64,000 nucleotides of DNA, taken from NCBI GenBank assembly GCA_903832625.1, contig CAILCI010000010.1:1-64000 (forward strand), given 5' to 3'. Below the pieces are notes generated by a model, which was not told where the DNA came from, made no database searches, and saw only the letters and a list, made by a program, of their open reading frames with translations. Source of the stretch: an uncultured Burkholderiales bacterium (GTDB lineage: Bacteria > Pseudomonadota > Gammaproteobacteria > Burkholderiales > Burkholderiaceae_C). Below, one piece after another: positions 18,038 to 29,295 of this stretch. The position numbers and the translations under genes were made by a program. Each line of letters starts with the position of its first letter. Within the stretch, counting starts at the first letter, position 1.

Positions 18038-20905
18038 TTATTTGGTCAGCACAAAGCCTTTGAGCTTGCCGAATGCGCCTTCGACCAGCGCTTTTTGCTG
18101 CTCTTGGTGCAAGTGTGAGTAACCCACGGCTGGCGACGCAGAAGCGGCGCGGCCCGAATAGCCCAGCTTTTGGCCAGCGCTCATGTTTTCGTGGATGTAG
18201 TGCTGCACGAAGAACCATGCGCCTTGGTTTTGTGGCTCGTCTTGCGTCCACACCAATTCGGTGGCGTTGGGGTATTTTTTGAGTTCAGCCGCAAATGCTT
18301 TGTGGGGGAATGGGTAGAGCTGTTCGGCGCGCAAAATCGCGACGTCGTCAGCACCCAGTTCTTCGCGTTTTTTGACCAAGTCGTAGTAAACCTTGCCCGA
18401 GCACACCAAAACACGTTTGACCTTGTCAGCCTTGAGCGCTTTGTTTTCTGGCAGCACAGTTTGGAAGCCACCTTTGGTGAACTCAGACACAGGCGATGTC
18501 GCGTCTTTGTTACGCAACAAGGACTTGGGCGTGAAAATGATCAAAGGCTTGCGCAAGTCGCGCACCATTTGGCGACGCAACACGTGGAAGATTTGGCTGG
18601 CCGTGGTCGGTTGCACGATTTGCATGTTGGTGTCAGCCGCCAACTGCATGAAGCGCTCCAAACGTGCCGAGCTGTGCTCTGGGCCTTGGCCTTCGTAGCC
18701 GTGTGGCAGCATCAGCGTCAAGCCGTTGACGCGACCCCACTTCACTTCGCCCGAAGCAATGAACTGGTCAATCACCACTTGTGCGCCGTTGGCGAAGTCG
18801 CCAAACTGGGCTTCCCAAATCACCAAGGTGTTAGGGTCGTTGGAGGCGTAGCCGTATTCAAAGCCCAGCACCGCTTCTTCCGACAAGATGGAGTCGATGA
18901 CGGTGAAAGGCGCTTGGTTTTCTGCAACATGTTGCAAAGCCACATAAGTGCCTGTGTCCCATTTTTCACGCTTTTGATCGTGAATCACAGCATGGCGGTG
19001 GGTGAAGGTGCCGCGACCGCAGTCTTCGCCGGACAAACGCACGGGGTAGCCGCTGGCCACCAGCGATGCGAAGGCCATGTGTTCGCCCATGCCCCAATCG
19101 ACGTTGACTTCGCCACGACCCATGGCAGCGCGGTCGTCATAGACTTTTTTGACCAGCGCGTGCGGTGTGACGGTTTCTGGAATGGTGGTGATTTTTTCGG
19201 CCAAGCGTCTCCACTCGGACATCGGAATGGCCGTGTCAGCCGAGTCTGTCCACTTCTTGCCCAAGAAGGGCGCCCAGTCCACGGTGAACTTGGTTTTGAA
19301 GTTGGTCAACACAGGATCATCGGTGTGCTTGCCAGCATCCAAGGCGGCGCGGTAGGCTTTGACCATGTCGTCGCCCAAGGTGTCGCCCAAGCCTTGCATG
19401 GCCAGTTTGTCGGCAAACAGTTTGCGCGTGCCGGGGTGAGCACCAATTTTTTTGTACATCAGCGGCTGTGTCAACGCGGGTGTGTCTTGTTCGTTGTGGC
19501 CGAGTTTGCGGAAACACACGATGTCAATCACCACGTCTTTGCTAAACACCATGCGGTATTCCAGCGCCAATTGGGTGGCCAAGACCACGGCTTCTGGATC
19601 GTCGCCATTGACGTGCAACACAGGCGCTTCGACCATCTTCACAATGTCGGTACAGAACACGCTGGAGCGCATGTCCCGTGGGTCAGAGGTGGTGAAACCA
19701 ATTTGGTTGTTGATGATGATGTGCACTGTGCCACCGGTGGAGTAACCACGGGTTTGCGCCAGCGCCAGCGTTTCTTGGTTGACGCCTTGGCCGCCAAAGG
19801 CCGAGTCGCCGTGCACCAACACGGGCAACACTTGTTTGCCGTGCGGGTCAGCACGACGGTCCATGCGTGCGCGCACCGAACCTTCGACCACCGGGTTGAC
19901 GATTTCCAAGTGCGAGGGGTTGAACGCCAAAGACAAGTGAACTGGGCCGCCCGAGGTGCTCACGTCGGAGCTGAAACCTTGGTGGTATTTCACATCGCCT
20001 GCGGGCAATTCTTCGGGCGCGGTGTGATCGAACTCGGCGAACAAATCGGCTGGCAATTTGCGCATGGTGTTGACCAACACGTTCAAGCGACCACGGTGCG
20101 CCATGCCGATCACAACTTCTTGCACGCCTTTGACGCCTGCTGCGTGGATGAGTTCGTCCATCGCAGCGATGAAGCTTTCGCCACCTTCGAGCGAGAAGCG
20201 TTTTTGGCCGACATACTTGGTGTGCAAGTAGCGCTCCAAGCCTTCAGCAGCGGTCAAGCGCTCCAAGATGTTTTTCTTTTTATCAGCATTGAAGCTGGGT
20301 TTGCTGCGAATGCTTTCGAGCTTTTCTTGCCACCAGCGTTTTTCACCCATTTCTGAGGTGTACATGAACTCAGCGCCCAAGGTGCCGCAATAGGTTTCGC
20401 GCAAGGCATTGAGCAACTCGCGCAGGCTCATGCGGTCTTTGCCAAAGAAGGTGTTGCTGGTGTCGAACACGGTTTCTTGATCGGCATCGGTGAAGCCATA
20501 AAAAGAAGGTTCGAGGTCAGGGATATTGGGGCGCTCGGTGCGCTTCAAAGGATCGAGGTCCGCCCAGCGTTGACCGACGTTGCGGTAAGCGGCGATGAGT
20601 TGTTGAACGGCGGTGCGTTTGCGGCCCATTTCAACATCGGCGCTGGCCATGACAACTTTGGTGCCGCCTTGTTTGGCGCGTTCTGCAAAGGCGTTGATGA
20701 CGGGCAAGTGCGGCACGTCTTTGGCATTGGAGCCATCGACTGCGGGTACGTGCTGCAAAGCATCAAAGTACTCGCGCCAAGAATCTGGGACGCTGCCGGG
20801 GTTGGCTAAATAGCTTTCGTACATCTCTTCGACATACGGAGCATTGCCCCCGAACAAATAGGTATTGCCTGAATAGGCTTGGTAGACGGATGATGTCTCG
20901 TTCAT
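18038..20905 (-). CDS. odhA: 2-oxoglutarate dehydrogenase E1
   Basis: Thiamine-diphosphate enzyme that decarboxylates 2-oxoglutarate and loads succinyl onto lipoyl-E2. The 955 residues start MNETSSVYQAYSGNTYLFGG, as in the SucA family. They include VVIGMAHRGRLNVLVNTMRK, the TPP-binding HGDSAFGGQGVNQETLAL with IIINNQIGFTT, and the C-terminal transketolase-like MLPHGYEGQGPEHSSARLER. I chose the ATG at 20905 because GGAGG lies just upstream. In-frame extension to 21001 is not family-like. It heads the odhA-odhB-lpdA operon. Confidence 0.95.
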   Translation of the reverse strand: MNETSSVYQAYSGNTYLFGGNAPYVEEMYESYLANPGSVPDSWREYFDALQHVPAVDGSNAKDVPHLPVINAFAERAKQGGTKVVMASADVEMGRKRTAVQQLIAAYRNVGQRWADLDPLKRTERPNIPDLEPSFYGFTDADQETVFDTSNTFFGKDRMSLRELLNALRETYCGTLGAEFMYTSEMGEKRWWQEKLESIRSKPSFNADKKKNILERLTAAEGLERYLHTKYVGQKRFSLEGGESFIAAMDELIHAAGVKGVQEVVIGMAHRGRLNVLVNTMRKLPADLFAEFDHTAPEELPAGDVKYHQGFSSDVSTSGGPVHLSLAFNPSHLEIVNPVVEGSVRARMDRRADPHGKQVLPVLVHGDSAFGGQGVNQETLALAQTRGYSTGGTVHIIINNQIGFTTSDPRDMRSSVFCTDIVKMVEAPVLHVNGDDPEAVVLATQLALEYRMVFSKDVVIDIVCFRKLGHNEQDTPALTQPLMYKKIGAHPGTRKLFADKLAMQGLGDTLGDDMVKAYRAALDAGKHTDDPVLTNFKTKFTVDWAPFLGKKWTDSADTAIPMSEWRRLAEKITTIPETVTPHALVKKVYDDRAAMGRGEVNVDWGMGEHMAFASLVASGYPVRLSGEDCGRGTFTHRHAVIHDQKREKWDTGTYVALQHVAENQAPFTVIDSILSEEAVLGFEYGYASNDPNTLVIWEAQFGDFANGAQVVIDQFIASGEVKWGRVNGLTLMLPHGYEGQGPEHSSARLERFMQLAADTNMQIVQPTTASQIFHVLRRQMVRDLRKPLIIFTPKSLLRNKDATSPVSEFTKGGFQTVLPENKALKADKVKRVLVCSGKVYYDLVKKREELGADDVAILRAEQLYPFPHKAFAAELKKYPNATELVWTQDEPQNQGAWFFVQHYIHENMSAGQKLGYSGRAASASPAVGYSHLHQEQQKALVEGAFGKLKGFVLTK

Positions 20906-21099
20906 TTTGCGCTGACCTCCGTTCCCCTTCAGGGAACATAAGCTGGTTGAAAAAACCTCCCGCAACACGGCTGAACCGATTAGCGGATGCGACTGTGGCA
21001 AGGAAGGGCCTTAGTACATCCGACATTGTGCCACTGTTCACAGCACCGATTCGCGTTTTTTTACGGCTTATTTGTTAGTTATCGTTCGTTTTGAAAGCT

Positions 21100-22992
<1,893 letters not shown>

Positions 22993-23079
22993 GCGTTTGT
23001 CTCCTCGTTGACGTCATACTGAATTCATAATTATGAGAAGACCTGACTTGCAACAGGCTGACTTACACAGATTTTTAAC

Positions 23080-23685
23080 TTACTTGATTAAAGCTTGAAT
23101 TTCGTGAAATGGGTCGGCATCGGCGCTGCGCAACCATTCGAACAACACCATTTCGGTGGTGACCAGCTCTGCGCCCGCGCCCGCCAAGCGGTCAAAGGCA
23201 GCGTCGCGGTTGCGCTCGGTGCGCGAGCCACAGGCGTCGGTCACCACAAACACCTGAAACTCATCTTGGAGCAAATCGAGCGCGGTTTGCAGCAAGCAAA
23301 TATGGGCTTCAACGCCGGCAATGACAATGGTTTCGCGCTTGGGACTGGACTGCGGCACGGCTTTTTGCAAATGCTTGGGCAGGCTGCGGGCATTGCCGCC
23401 TTGCGGACGCGGATTGGGCCGCAGCACATCGATCAAGCCTTCTTCGCAGGCGCTAAAACTCATTTTGGCCAGCGTGCGACGGCACAACTCGCGCATGGCC
23501 TGCGGGTTTTGCCCCAGTTTGTCTGGGTTTTGTTCGGTGCCGAAGGTGGGAATTTCAAACAAATGCGCGGCCTCGGCCAAACGCTGGGCATTGGCGAGCA
23601 CTTGTTCGCCTTCGAAAATTGCTGGCATGAGGCGCGACTGAAAGTCCACCAAAACCAGTTGCGATTCTTGATCGTCCATCAACAT
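23080..23685 (-). CDS. isochorismatase-family cysteine hydrolase
   Basis: A 201-residue member of the isochorismatase-like superfamily, close to the YcaC group. The triad is visible as aspartate in LVLVDFQSRLMPA, lysine in LAKMSFSACEE and cysteine in VEAHICLLQTALDLL. Substrates in this group are mostly amides and remain undefined here. It is 87 bases upstream of prpE on the same strand; I see no functional link. Confidence 0.85.
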   Translation of the reverse strand: MLMDDQESQLVLVDFQSRLMPAIFEGEQVLANAQRLAEAAHLFEIPTFGTEQNPDKLGQNPQAMRELCRRTLAKMSFSACEEGLIDVLRPNPRPQGGNARSLPKHLQKAVPQSSPKRETIVIAGVEAHICLLQTALDLLQDEFQVFVVTDACGSRTERNRDAAFDRLAGAGAELVTTEMVLFEWLRSADADPFHEIQALIK

Positions 23686-23823
23686 GCTGTGTTCCTGAAA
23701 AAAATGCGTGACTGGTGTGGAGTATCGGCTATCTCGCTAAGACAAAATTTATAAAAATTAACGGTAATGAAATCAAACAGTTAGCGCAGATTCTTGATCA
23801 TTTGTATCAGCTAGAATGCCGGC

Positions 23824-24381
23824 ATGATCAAACGCGCCCTCCTAGCGATGTGTGTGATGGCCAGTGCCCATGCTGCGCCCAATCCACAACCCGCCGACGA
23901 CATTGAGAAATACCTCAATGACCGTGGCGTGCTCGCGCAAATGGATTTCATCCGCCAAAAAGTGGGTGGCAAAGCGTCTGAGTTGGTGGTCAATGCCATG
24001 GGCTTTTTGGGCGTGCCCTACCGTCGCGGCGGCACAGACGCCGACACGGGTTTTGATTGCAGCGGTTTTGTGCGCTCCATGTACGAGCAAACTGTCGGCT
24101 TGGTGTTGCCACGCCGCGCGCGCGACCAAGCCGCAGTCACCGAAAAAATCGACAAACAAGATTTGCAACCCGGCGACTTGGTGTTTTTCAACACCATGCG
24201 TCAAACCTTTAGCCATGTGGGCATTTATTTGGGTGACAACAAGTTCATCCATTCGCCCAAACCCGGCCAGCAAGTGCGCATTGACGATATGCGGCAAGCT
24301 TATTGGCAGCAGCGCTTTACGGGTGCGCGTCGGGTTGAGGCCAAAGATGGCAATTTAGCTGCCAGAGCGCAGCAGCCCTGA
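23824..24381 (+). CDS. exported NlpC/P60 peptidoglycan endopeptidase
   Basis: A 185-residue protein with a short signal peptide (KRALLAMCVMASAHA) and one NlpC/P60 domain. The catalytic cysteine is in FDCSGFVRSMYE (about residue 78), the first histidine in FSHVGIYLGDN and the third polar residue in FIHSPKPG. Such enzymes cut the D-Glu to diaminopimelate bond in cell-wall peptides. The start ATG at 23824 fits the signal peptide. It ends 9 bases before the convergent S4-domain gene. Confidence 0.9.
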   Translation: MIKRALLAMCVMASAHAAPNPQPADDIEKYLNDRGVLAQMDFIRQKVGGKASELVVNAMGFLGVPYRRGGTDADTGFDCSGFVRSMYEQTVGLVLPRRARDQAAVTEKIDKQDLQPGDLVFFNTMRQTFSHVGIYLGDNKFIHSPKPGQQVRIDDMRQAYWQQRFTGARRVEAKDGNLAARAQQP

Positions 24382-24390
24382 GTTTTCGTT

Positions 24391-25062
24391 TTAAAACCGC
24401 TCAAACTCATCCAAAGTGCGCCAAGCCCCAGGCGCCACATCGCCCAAGCTCACACGCCCTAAGCGAATGCGTCGCAGCGCAGTCATTTGCAACTGCGCTT
24501 GGTCGCACAAATAAGCCACCAAACCAAGATGCGAGCCCTTGACGGCAAAACGCAAAGTGCTCATCTGCGGCTTGCTGCTGCTCACACTCACTTTGGCCAC
24601 GGGCAAGCGTTGGCGCTCGTCTTTGAGCAAACGCTGCATCAAAGCCAAAGCCTCGGCGGGCACTTCGCCGCGCACATCGGCCATCAACTCATGCTCCATC
24701 TCGCCCATGTGCTCGGTGAGTTTGCGCTCGACGCGCCAATCTTGGGTAAACACCACCAAACCACTGGCCGCTTGCTCCAGCGGCACAAGTGAGCCGAGTT
24801 TGCTCAAACGCCCAGTGAGTTGCGCAACTTGTCCAGCCGCCTTGTGCAACACATAGGTGGCGGGCTTGAGATTGAGCAAACTGGCGTGCTCGTCCACCGT
24901 CACCTCTTGCTGGAGCACGCGATGCTGGGGCTCCAACACAACGACACCACCCACGCGCACAAAACCCGCCGCAATGAATTGTTCGGCCTGCGTGCGTGAA
25001 CAGTCACGCAATTGCATGACGCATTTGGAGAGGCGGACGCCCTCAGAAAGAGAAGATTGCAT
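24391..25062 (-). CDS. RsuA/RluB-like pseudouridine synthase with altered active site
   Basis: A 223-residue protein with an N-terminal S4 RNA-binding domain (VRLSKCVMQLRDCSRTQAEQ and GFVRVGGVVV). A pseudouridine synthase-like domain follows, ending in the typical RRIRLGRVSLGDVAPGAWRTL. In the family the catalytic aspartate sits in the motif GRLDxxTxGL. Here the matching stretch reads VPLEQAASGLVVFTQD, with glutamate in place of aspartate and proline in place of arginine. It may therefore bind RNA without modifying it. The ATG at 25062 precedes the S4 domain closely. Confidence 0.75.
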   Translation of the reverse strand: MQSSLSEGVRLSKCVMQLRDCSRTQAEQFIAAGFVRVGGVVVLEPQHRVLQQEVTVDEHASLLNLKPATYVLHKAAGQVAQLTGRLSKLGSLVPLEQAASGLVVFTQDWRVERKLTEHMGEMEHELMADVRGEVPAEALALMQRLLKDERQRLPVAKVSVSSSKPQMSTLRFAVKGSHLGLVAYLCDQAQLQMTALRRIRLGRVSLGDVAPGAWRTLDEFERF

Positions 25063-25105
25063 GAAAAAAACAAAGACCAAAGAGCTTCAATGGTAAGGTG
25101 TCGCG

Positions 25106-25813
25106 ATGAACTCACAACTAGATCACTTAATCGTTGCCGCAAAAACCCTGTCGCAAGGCGTGCAATGGTGCGAAGACACCTTTGGCATCACCCCCGGCGC
25201 AGGCGGCGAACACGACAAATTTGGCACGCACAACCGCTTGTTCAAAATTGCCACGCCCACGTTTCCAATGGCGTATTTGGAAATCATCGCCATCAACCCC
25301 GCCACGCCGCTGCCCAAACAACACAAGAACAAACGTTGGTTCGACTTAGACGACCCACGCGTGATCGCAGCCATTGCCAAGGAGCCGCGCTTGATCCACT
25401 TTGTGGCCAGCACCACCGACATCAAAGCCGATCGGCAAGCCTTGCGCGAGCAACAAATAGAGCGCGGCAACGTGATTCATGCCAGCCGCAAAACCAACCG
25501 AGGTCGGCTGCAATGGCAGATCACCGTGCGCGACGACGGCGAACGCCTGTTTGACGGCACGCTGCCCACCCTCATTCAATGGGGCAAAGAAGACGCAGCC
25601 GACCCGCTGCGCCTGCACCCACGCAGCACCCTGCCCCGCTCGGGCGTGAGCCTGCAAGACCTAGAAATTACCCATCCCAGCGCCACCAAACTCCAAGCGG
25701 CGTATGACGCGATTGGGCTCAAAGGCATTGGCGTGCTTGAGGGTGCAGCCAATATTTGCGCGACTTTCAACACGCCCAAGGGCATGGTGAAGCTGGAGAG
25801 TTTGGGGCTGTGA
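25106..25813 (+). CDS. VOC superfamily glyoxalase-like protein
   Basis: A 235-residue protein of the glyoxalase-like (PF13468-type) group. It starts MNSQLDHLIVAAKTLSQGVQW with the His of the first VOC half and has GAGGEHDKFGTHNRLF and FPMAYLEIIAINP. A second half ends VCATFNTPKGMVKL-like (read: NICATFNTPKGMVKLES). The reaction is unknown. It is divergent from the S4-domain gene, with starts 44 bases apart, and convergent with the PemK gene 5 bases on. Confidence 0.8.
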   Translation: MNSQLDHLIVAAKTLSQGVQWCEDTFGITPGAGGEHDKFGTHNRLFKIATPTFPMAYLEIIAINPATPLPKQHKNKRWFDLDDPRVIAAIAKEPRLIHFVASTTDIKADRQALREQQIERGNVIHASRKTNRGRLQWQITVRDDGERLFDGTLPTLIQWGKEDAADPLRLHPRSTLPRSGVSLQDLEITHPSATKLQAAYDAIGLKGIGVLEGAANICATFNTPKGMVKLESLGL

Positions 25814-25817
25814 GGCG

Positions 25818-26147
25818 CTACAAGCCAAGATACTGACGCAACGCATTTTCAAGACGCGCCATGTCTGACGGTGCAATTTCACCCACATATTTGCCCGCTC
25901 TTGTTTTGTCCGCTGTCCGATATTGATACACCAGTGCAACCGAAGTCTCACCCGCCGAAGGAACTGCAATAGAAACAGGCTCATACACTTTGGCAGATGA
26001 CGACAGGGGCACCACGCCAATGGTGCGAAATTGCTTGTTAAACGGGGTGAGAGAAAGCACCACACAAGGTCGTGCAACACCTTGTTGTTCACTACCGCGC
26101 GCGGGTTCAAGGTTGAATCGGTAAATTTGACCGCGTTTGAATTCCAT
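25818..26147 (-). CDS. PemK/MazF-family endoribonuclease toxin
   Basis: A 109-residue type II toxin, the family size. It begins with RGQIYRFNLEPARGSEQQG, the SH3-like barrel start, followed by RPCVVLSLTPFNK and IGVVPLSSSA with the conserved substrate-contact residues. YQYRTADKTR precedes the C-terminal helix. It lies 12 bases downstream of its likely antitoxin, the normal order for such pairs. Confidence 0.88.
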   Translation of the reverse strand: MEFKRGQIYRFNLEPARGSEQQGVARPCVVLSLTPFNKQFRTIGVVPLSSSAKVYEPVSIAVPSAGETSVALVYQYRTADKTRAGKYVGEIAPSDMARLENALRQYLGL

Positions 26148-26159
26148 GGCACTCAGGCT

Positions 26160-26414
26160 TTATTCGGGAATACCTTCGAGGCCGTCGCCAATGGTGGCGT
26201 CCCAAAGTTTTTCATCTGCTAGTGCCTCGGCATTTGCCGGATCATTCATGAATGCAGCAGCAATGGCCTCAAGCTCTTTTTCTCGGATAACCAGTGCTTG
26301 CTGCATATAAGCCTCAATCACGCGACTGCGTTCACCCGCAGGAACAACGGCATTGAAACGCTGGAGCGTGGGGGCTGAAATGGAATACGAGGCGCGAAGT
26401 GTGGTCGCCGACAT
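26160..26414 (-). CDS. antitoxin of the PemK pair
   Basis: An 84-residue protein. Its N-terminal part, TTLRASYSISAPTLQRFNAVVPAGERSRV, fits a ribbon-helix-helix DNA-binding fold, followed by an acidic tail (DEKLWDATIGDGLEG) of the kind that occupies the toxin. It is encoded directly upstream of the PemK-like gene on the same strand. An AT-rich stretch before the ATG (26415-26491) would hold an autoregulated promoter. Confidence 0.82.
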   Translation of the reverse strand: MSATTLRASYSISAPTLQRFNAVVPAGERSRVIEAYMQQALVIREKELEAIAAAFMNDPANAEALADEKLWDATIGDGLEGIPE

Positions 26415-26491
26415 GATGAGTGCTCCTTATGCAATACACAGTATTACTGCATCATGCGGCAAGTATATCCAATTTACAGCCTTCATCAAGC

Positions 26492-27658
26492 CTAGTTCTC
26501 TTTCGGCAAACTCGCCAACAAGCCCATGCCCAAAGCCATCACCGCTGCGGTGATCCACAACGCACCTTTGAAGCTGCCGCTGCTTTGCGCCATCATGCCT
26601 GCCACGACGGGCGCAATGATTTGTGCAGCGCCGTAGCTCAAGGTCAGGCGTGCCATGGCTTTGCCAGGGTTTTGGGGTGAGCGACGTCCGACCAAAGCCA
26701 AGGTCAAACTCACAATGCCAATGAAGGTCGCGCCATAACCGAGAGCACCCAGCAAAGCGGCAATCAAAGAACCCGACATGGCGGGCAAAACAATGGCCAA
26801 AGTTTGCAAGCCAAAAGCCAGCAACAAAGCGCGGGTGTCACCCCAGCGGCGAGCCACGCGGTCCCAGACAAACACAGCGGGCATGGCGGCCATGCCCACC
26901 AAGCCCCAAGCCAATGCGCCTTGCCCAGCCAACGCAGGTTCGCGCTCGACAATCGCCACGGTGAACGTGGCGCTGATGACAAAGCCCCAACCCGCCGCAA
27001 AATAGCTCGCCAACATCGTCCATGCCCAACGGCGCGACATCACGGGGGCAGTGGCGTCAGCCGTCGAGGCCGTGACTGGCGGCGGCACGGGTGGTCGCCA
27101 AGCCCAAGCCGGGATGAAAAACACCACCGCCAGAGCCGACAAGCTCAACCACTGACCTTGCCAATCGCTCCACAGCATGGACAAACTCCACGAGCCCACA
27201 GCAGAAAACACAATGCCCAGTCCAATGCCAATGAAGTGCAGCCCCAGCTCAGGCCGCTGACCATGCCGCATGAGCCAACCCAACACCAAGCCAGAACCCA
27301 GCAACATGCCCGTTGCACCGCACAAGCCGCCGATGTAGCGCAGCAGCATCCAAGCAGGCATATAGGGCGCGATGGCCATGGCGGCGGTACACAGCAAGGC
27401 CATCCACAGGCCTGTGCTGTAGAGCCATTGCCGCCAACGCGGATTCTCAATCCATGCAGCAGCCAAAGCGCCTGTCATGTAGCCCGCGTAATTGATGGAG
27501 GCCAGTGTGCCAGCGGCTGCATCGCTCAAACCGGTTTGCGCTTGCAAGCTGGGCAACAAGGGCGTGTAGGCAAATCGTGCCAAGCCAATGGTGAGCACCA
27601 AGCCACAAATACCGCCCACCGTGACCTGCCAAGGTCGCAAAGCATGTGTTGAAGTCAT
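26492..27658 (-). CDS. MFS transporter of the YbfB/YjiJ family
   Basis: A 388-residue major facilitator with about 12 membrane helices. Family marks are LTIGLARFAYTPLLPSLQAQ near the N-terminus, SINYAGYMTGALAA and LLGALGYGATFIGIVSLTLAL in the C-terminal half. The substrate is unknown. It begins 11 bases after glpD on the same strand and may be read as the last gene of the glycerol operon. Confidence 0.85.
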   Translation of the reverse strand: MTSTHALRPWQVTVGGICGLVLTIGLARFAYTPLLPSLQAQTGLSDAAAGTLASINYAGYMTGALAAAWIENPRWRQWLYSTGLWMALLCTAAMAIAPYMPAWMLLRYIGGLCGATGMLLGSGLVLGWLMRHGQRPELGLHFIGIGLGIVFSAVGSWSLSMLWSDWQGQWLSLSALAVVFFIPAWAWRPPVPPPVTASTADATAPVMSRRWAWTMLASYFAAGWGFVISATFTVAIVEREPALAGQGALAWGLVGMAAMPAVFVWDRVARRWGDTRALLLAFGLQTLAIVLPAMSGSLIAALLGALGYGATFIGIVSLTLALVGRRSPQNPGKAMARLTLSYGAAQIIAPVVAGMMAQSSGSFKGALWITAAVMALGMGLLASLPKEN

Positions 27659-27669
27659 GGGTTGAAAAG

Positions 27670-29232
27670 CTATAAAACGTAGTGCGATGCTACTTGAAGG
27701 AAATCCTCCAATTTAGGATCGCAAGCGGTTTCGCTTTTCAAGATGTCGGCCACTTGAGGTGCGACGCGCATGGCCGCACGCGCATCCAAAAACAACAGGC
27801 GCGAACGGCGTGCCAAGACGTCTTCCACCGTGCGGGCAAATTCGTGTTGCGCGGCAAAACGAATCATGGCTTCGTTGAGTTCGGGCGTGATCCAGTGATC
27901 TGCACCCGCTGTGGCTTGGATTTGCGCTTGCTCGCTGCCGTACAAATGAAGGCCTGCGGCTTGGGTGATGGAGACGTGTTGCGCAGCGCTCTTTGGCGCA
28001 CCCACCAAGCTGCAATCTTGGCTGCTGCTGTGCGCATGCTTGGTGTGAATCAGTGTGGCCTTGATGCACTGGCTCAGCACGTCTTCCGCCATGGCGCGGT
28101 AGGTCGTCCATTTGCCGCCTGTGACCGTGACCAAGCCGCTGCGGCTGATGAGCACGGTGTGCTCGCGGCTCAAGCCTTTGGTGTTGTCGCCCTCGTCGTC
28201 TTGCGGTTTGACCAAGGGTCGCAAGCCCACCCACACGCTGCGCACATCGGCGCGGGTCGGTGCGCGTTGCAAATAGCGGGCGGATTCTTGCAAAATAAAT
28301 TCGACCTCCGACTCAAACGCCTGCGGCTCACGCGGTAAATCGTGGCGGGGGGTGTCGGTCGTGCCCAAAATGACTTTGCCCAACCACGGCACAGCAAACA
28401 ACACGCGGCCATCGGCTGTGCTGGGCACTAACAGCGCATGATCGCTGTTTAAAAATTCTCGGTCCACCACCAAGTGAACGCCTTGACTGGGGGCGACCAT
28501 GGCTTTGACTTGGCGGTCAATGGCCAAACCATCCATTTCGCGCAGCGCATCGACCCACACGCCCGTGGCGTTGATGACGCAATGGGCTTGCACATCAAAG
28601 GCGCGCCCCGTTTCTTGGTCTTGGCATTGCAGCCCGACCACGCGTTTGTTGTCATGCTTGAGCGCGGTCACAGGACAGTAGTTGATGAGCAATGCGCCTT
28701 GCTGCTCGGCAGTGCGAGCCAGAGCCAAGGCCAGCCGCGCATCATCAAACTGGCCATCCCAATACTGCACGCCGCCACGCAAACCCTTTTGTTGAGCTTG
28801 TGGCAAGCGCTTGAGCACTTCGTTGCGGCTTAAAAATTTGGTTCGACCGACGCCAGATTTTCCGGCCAAGAGGTCATAGAGCATCAAGCCTATGCCATAA
28901 AAGGCCGTCTCCCACCAACGGTAAGACGGCATGACAAAGGGCAGCGGTTGCGCCAAATGCGGCGCGTTGTGCAGCAACACCGCACGTTCGTGCAGCGCCT
29001 CGCGCACCAAACTCACATTGCCTTGTGCCAAATAACGCACGCCGCCGTGTACCAGCTTGGTCGCGCGCGATGAGGTGCCTTTGGCAAAGTCATGCGATTC
29101 CAATAACACCACGCGCAAACCACGCAATGCCGCATCCAAGGCAATGCCCAAGCCGGTTGCACCGCCACCCACAACGGCGACGTCAAAAGGCTGAGAAGCT
29201 TGTAATTGTTCGAATAATTCTTGACGCGACAT
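27670..29232 (-). CDS. glpD: aerobic glycerol-3-phosphate dehydrogenase
   Basis: FAD enzyme at the inner membrane that oxidises glycerol-3-phosphate to dihydroxyacetone phosphate and feeds electrons to quinone. The 520 residues start with the dinucleotide fold DVAVVGGGATGLGIALDAALRG-type motif (residues 17-38). They continue with SHDFAKGTSSRATKLVHGGV and the C-terminal GGKWTTYRAMAED. It follows glpV after a strong terminator-like hairpin, so it may be expressed by readthrough or from its own short promoter region. Confidence 0.95.
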   Translation of the reverse strand: MSRQELFEQLQASQPFDVAVVGGGATGLGIALDAALRGLRVVLLESHDFAKGTSSRATKLVHGGVRYLAQGNVSLVREALHERAVLLHNAPHLAQPLPFVMPSYRWWETAFYGIGLMLYDLLAGKSGVGRTKFLSRNEVLKRLPQAQQKGLRGGVQYWDGQFDDARLALALARTAEQQGALLINYCPVTALKHDNKRVVGLQCQDQETGRAFDVQAHCVINATGVWVDALREMDGLAIDRQVKAMVAPSQGVHLVVDREFLNSDHALLVPSTADGRVLFAVPWLGKVILGTTDTPRHDLPREPQAFESEVEFILQESARYLQRAPTRADVRSVWVGLRPLVKPQDDEGDNTKGLSREHTVLISRSGLVTVTGGKWTTYRAMAEDVLSQCIKATLIHTKHAHSSSQDCSLVGAPKSAAQHVSITQAAGLHLYGSEQAQIQATAGADHWITPELNEAMIRFAAQHEFARTVEDVLARRSRLLFLDARAAMRVAPQVADILKSETACDPKLEDFLQVASHYVL

Positions 29233-29250
29233 GAGATCAAAATTCAGTTC

Positions 29251-29284
29251 AAAAAAAAGGAGGCCACCTGTTGAGCGGCCTCCT
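29251..29284 (-). terminator. terminator hairpin between glpV and glpD
   Basis: On the minus strand AGGAGGCC and GGCCTCCT form an 8-base stem with an 11-base loop, followed by eight T residues. It sits 12 bases past the glpV stop and ends 19 bases before the glpD start, so it should lower glpD transcription relative to the ABC genes. Confidence 0.85.
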
Positions 29285-29295
29285 GTGCGTGCTAC

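Noticed and set aside
18170-20356. A 728-codon open frame on the plus strand
   Set aside because: It lies entirely opposite odhA, which has clear family motifs. The long antisense frame reflects codon bias and shows no recognisable domain.
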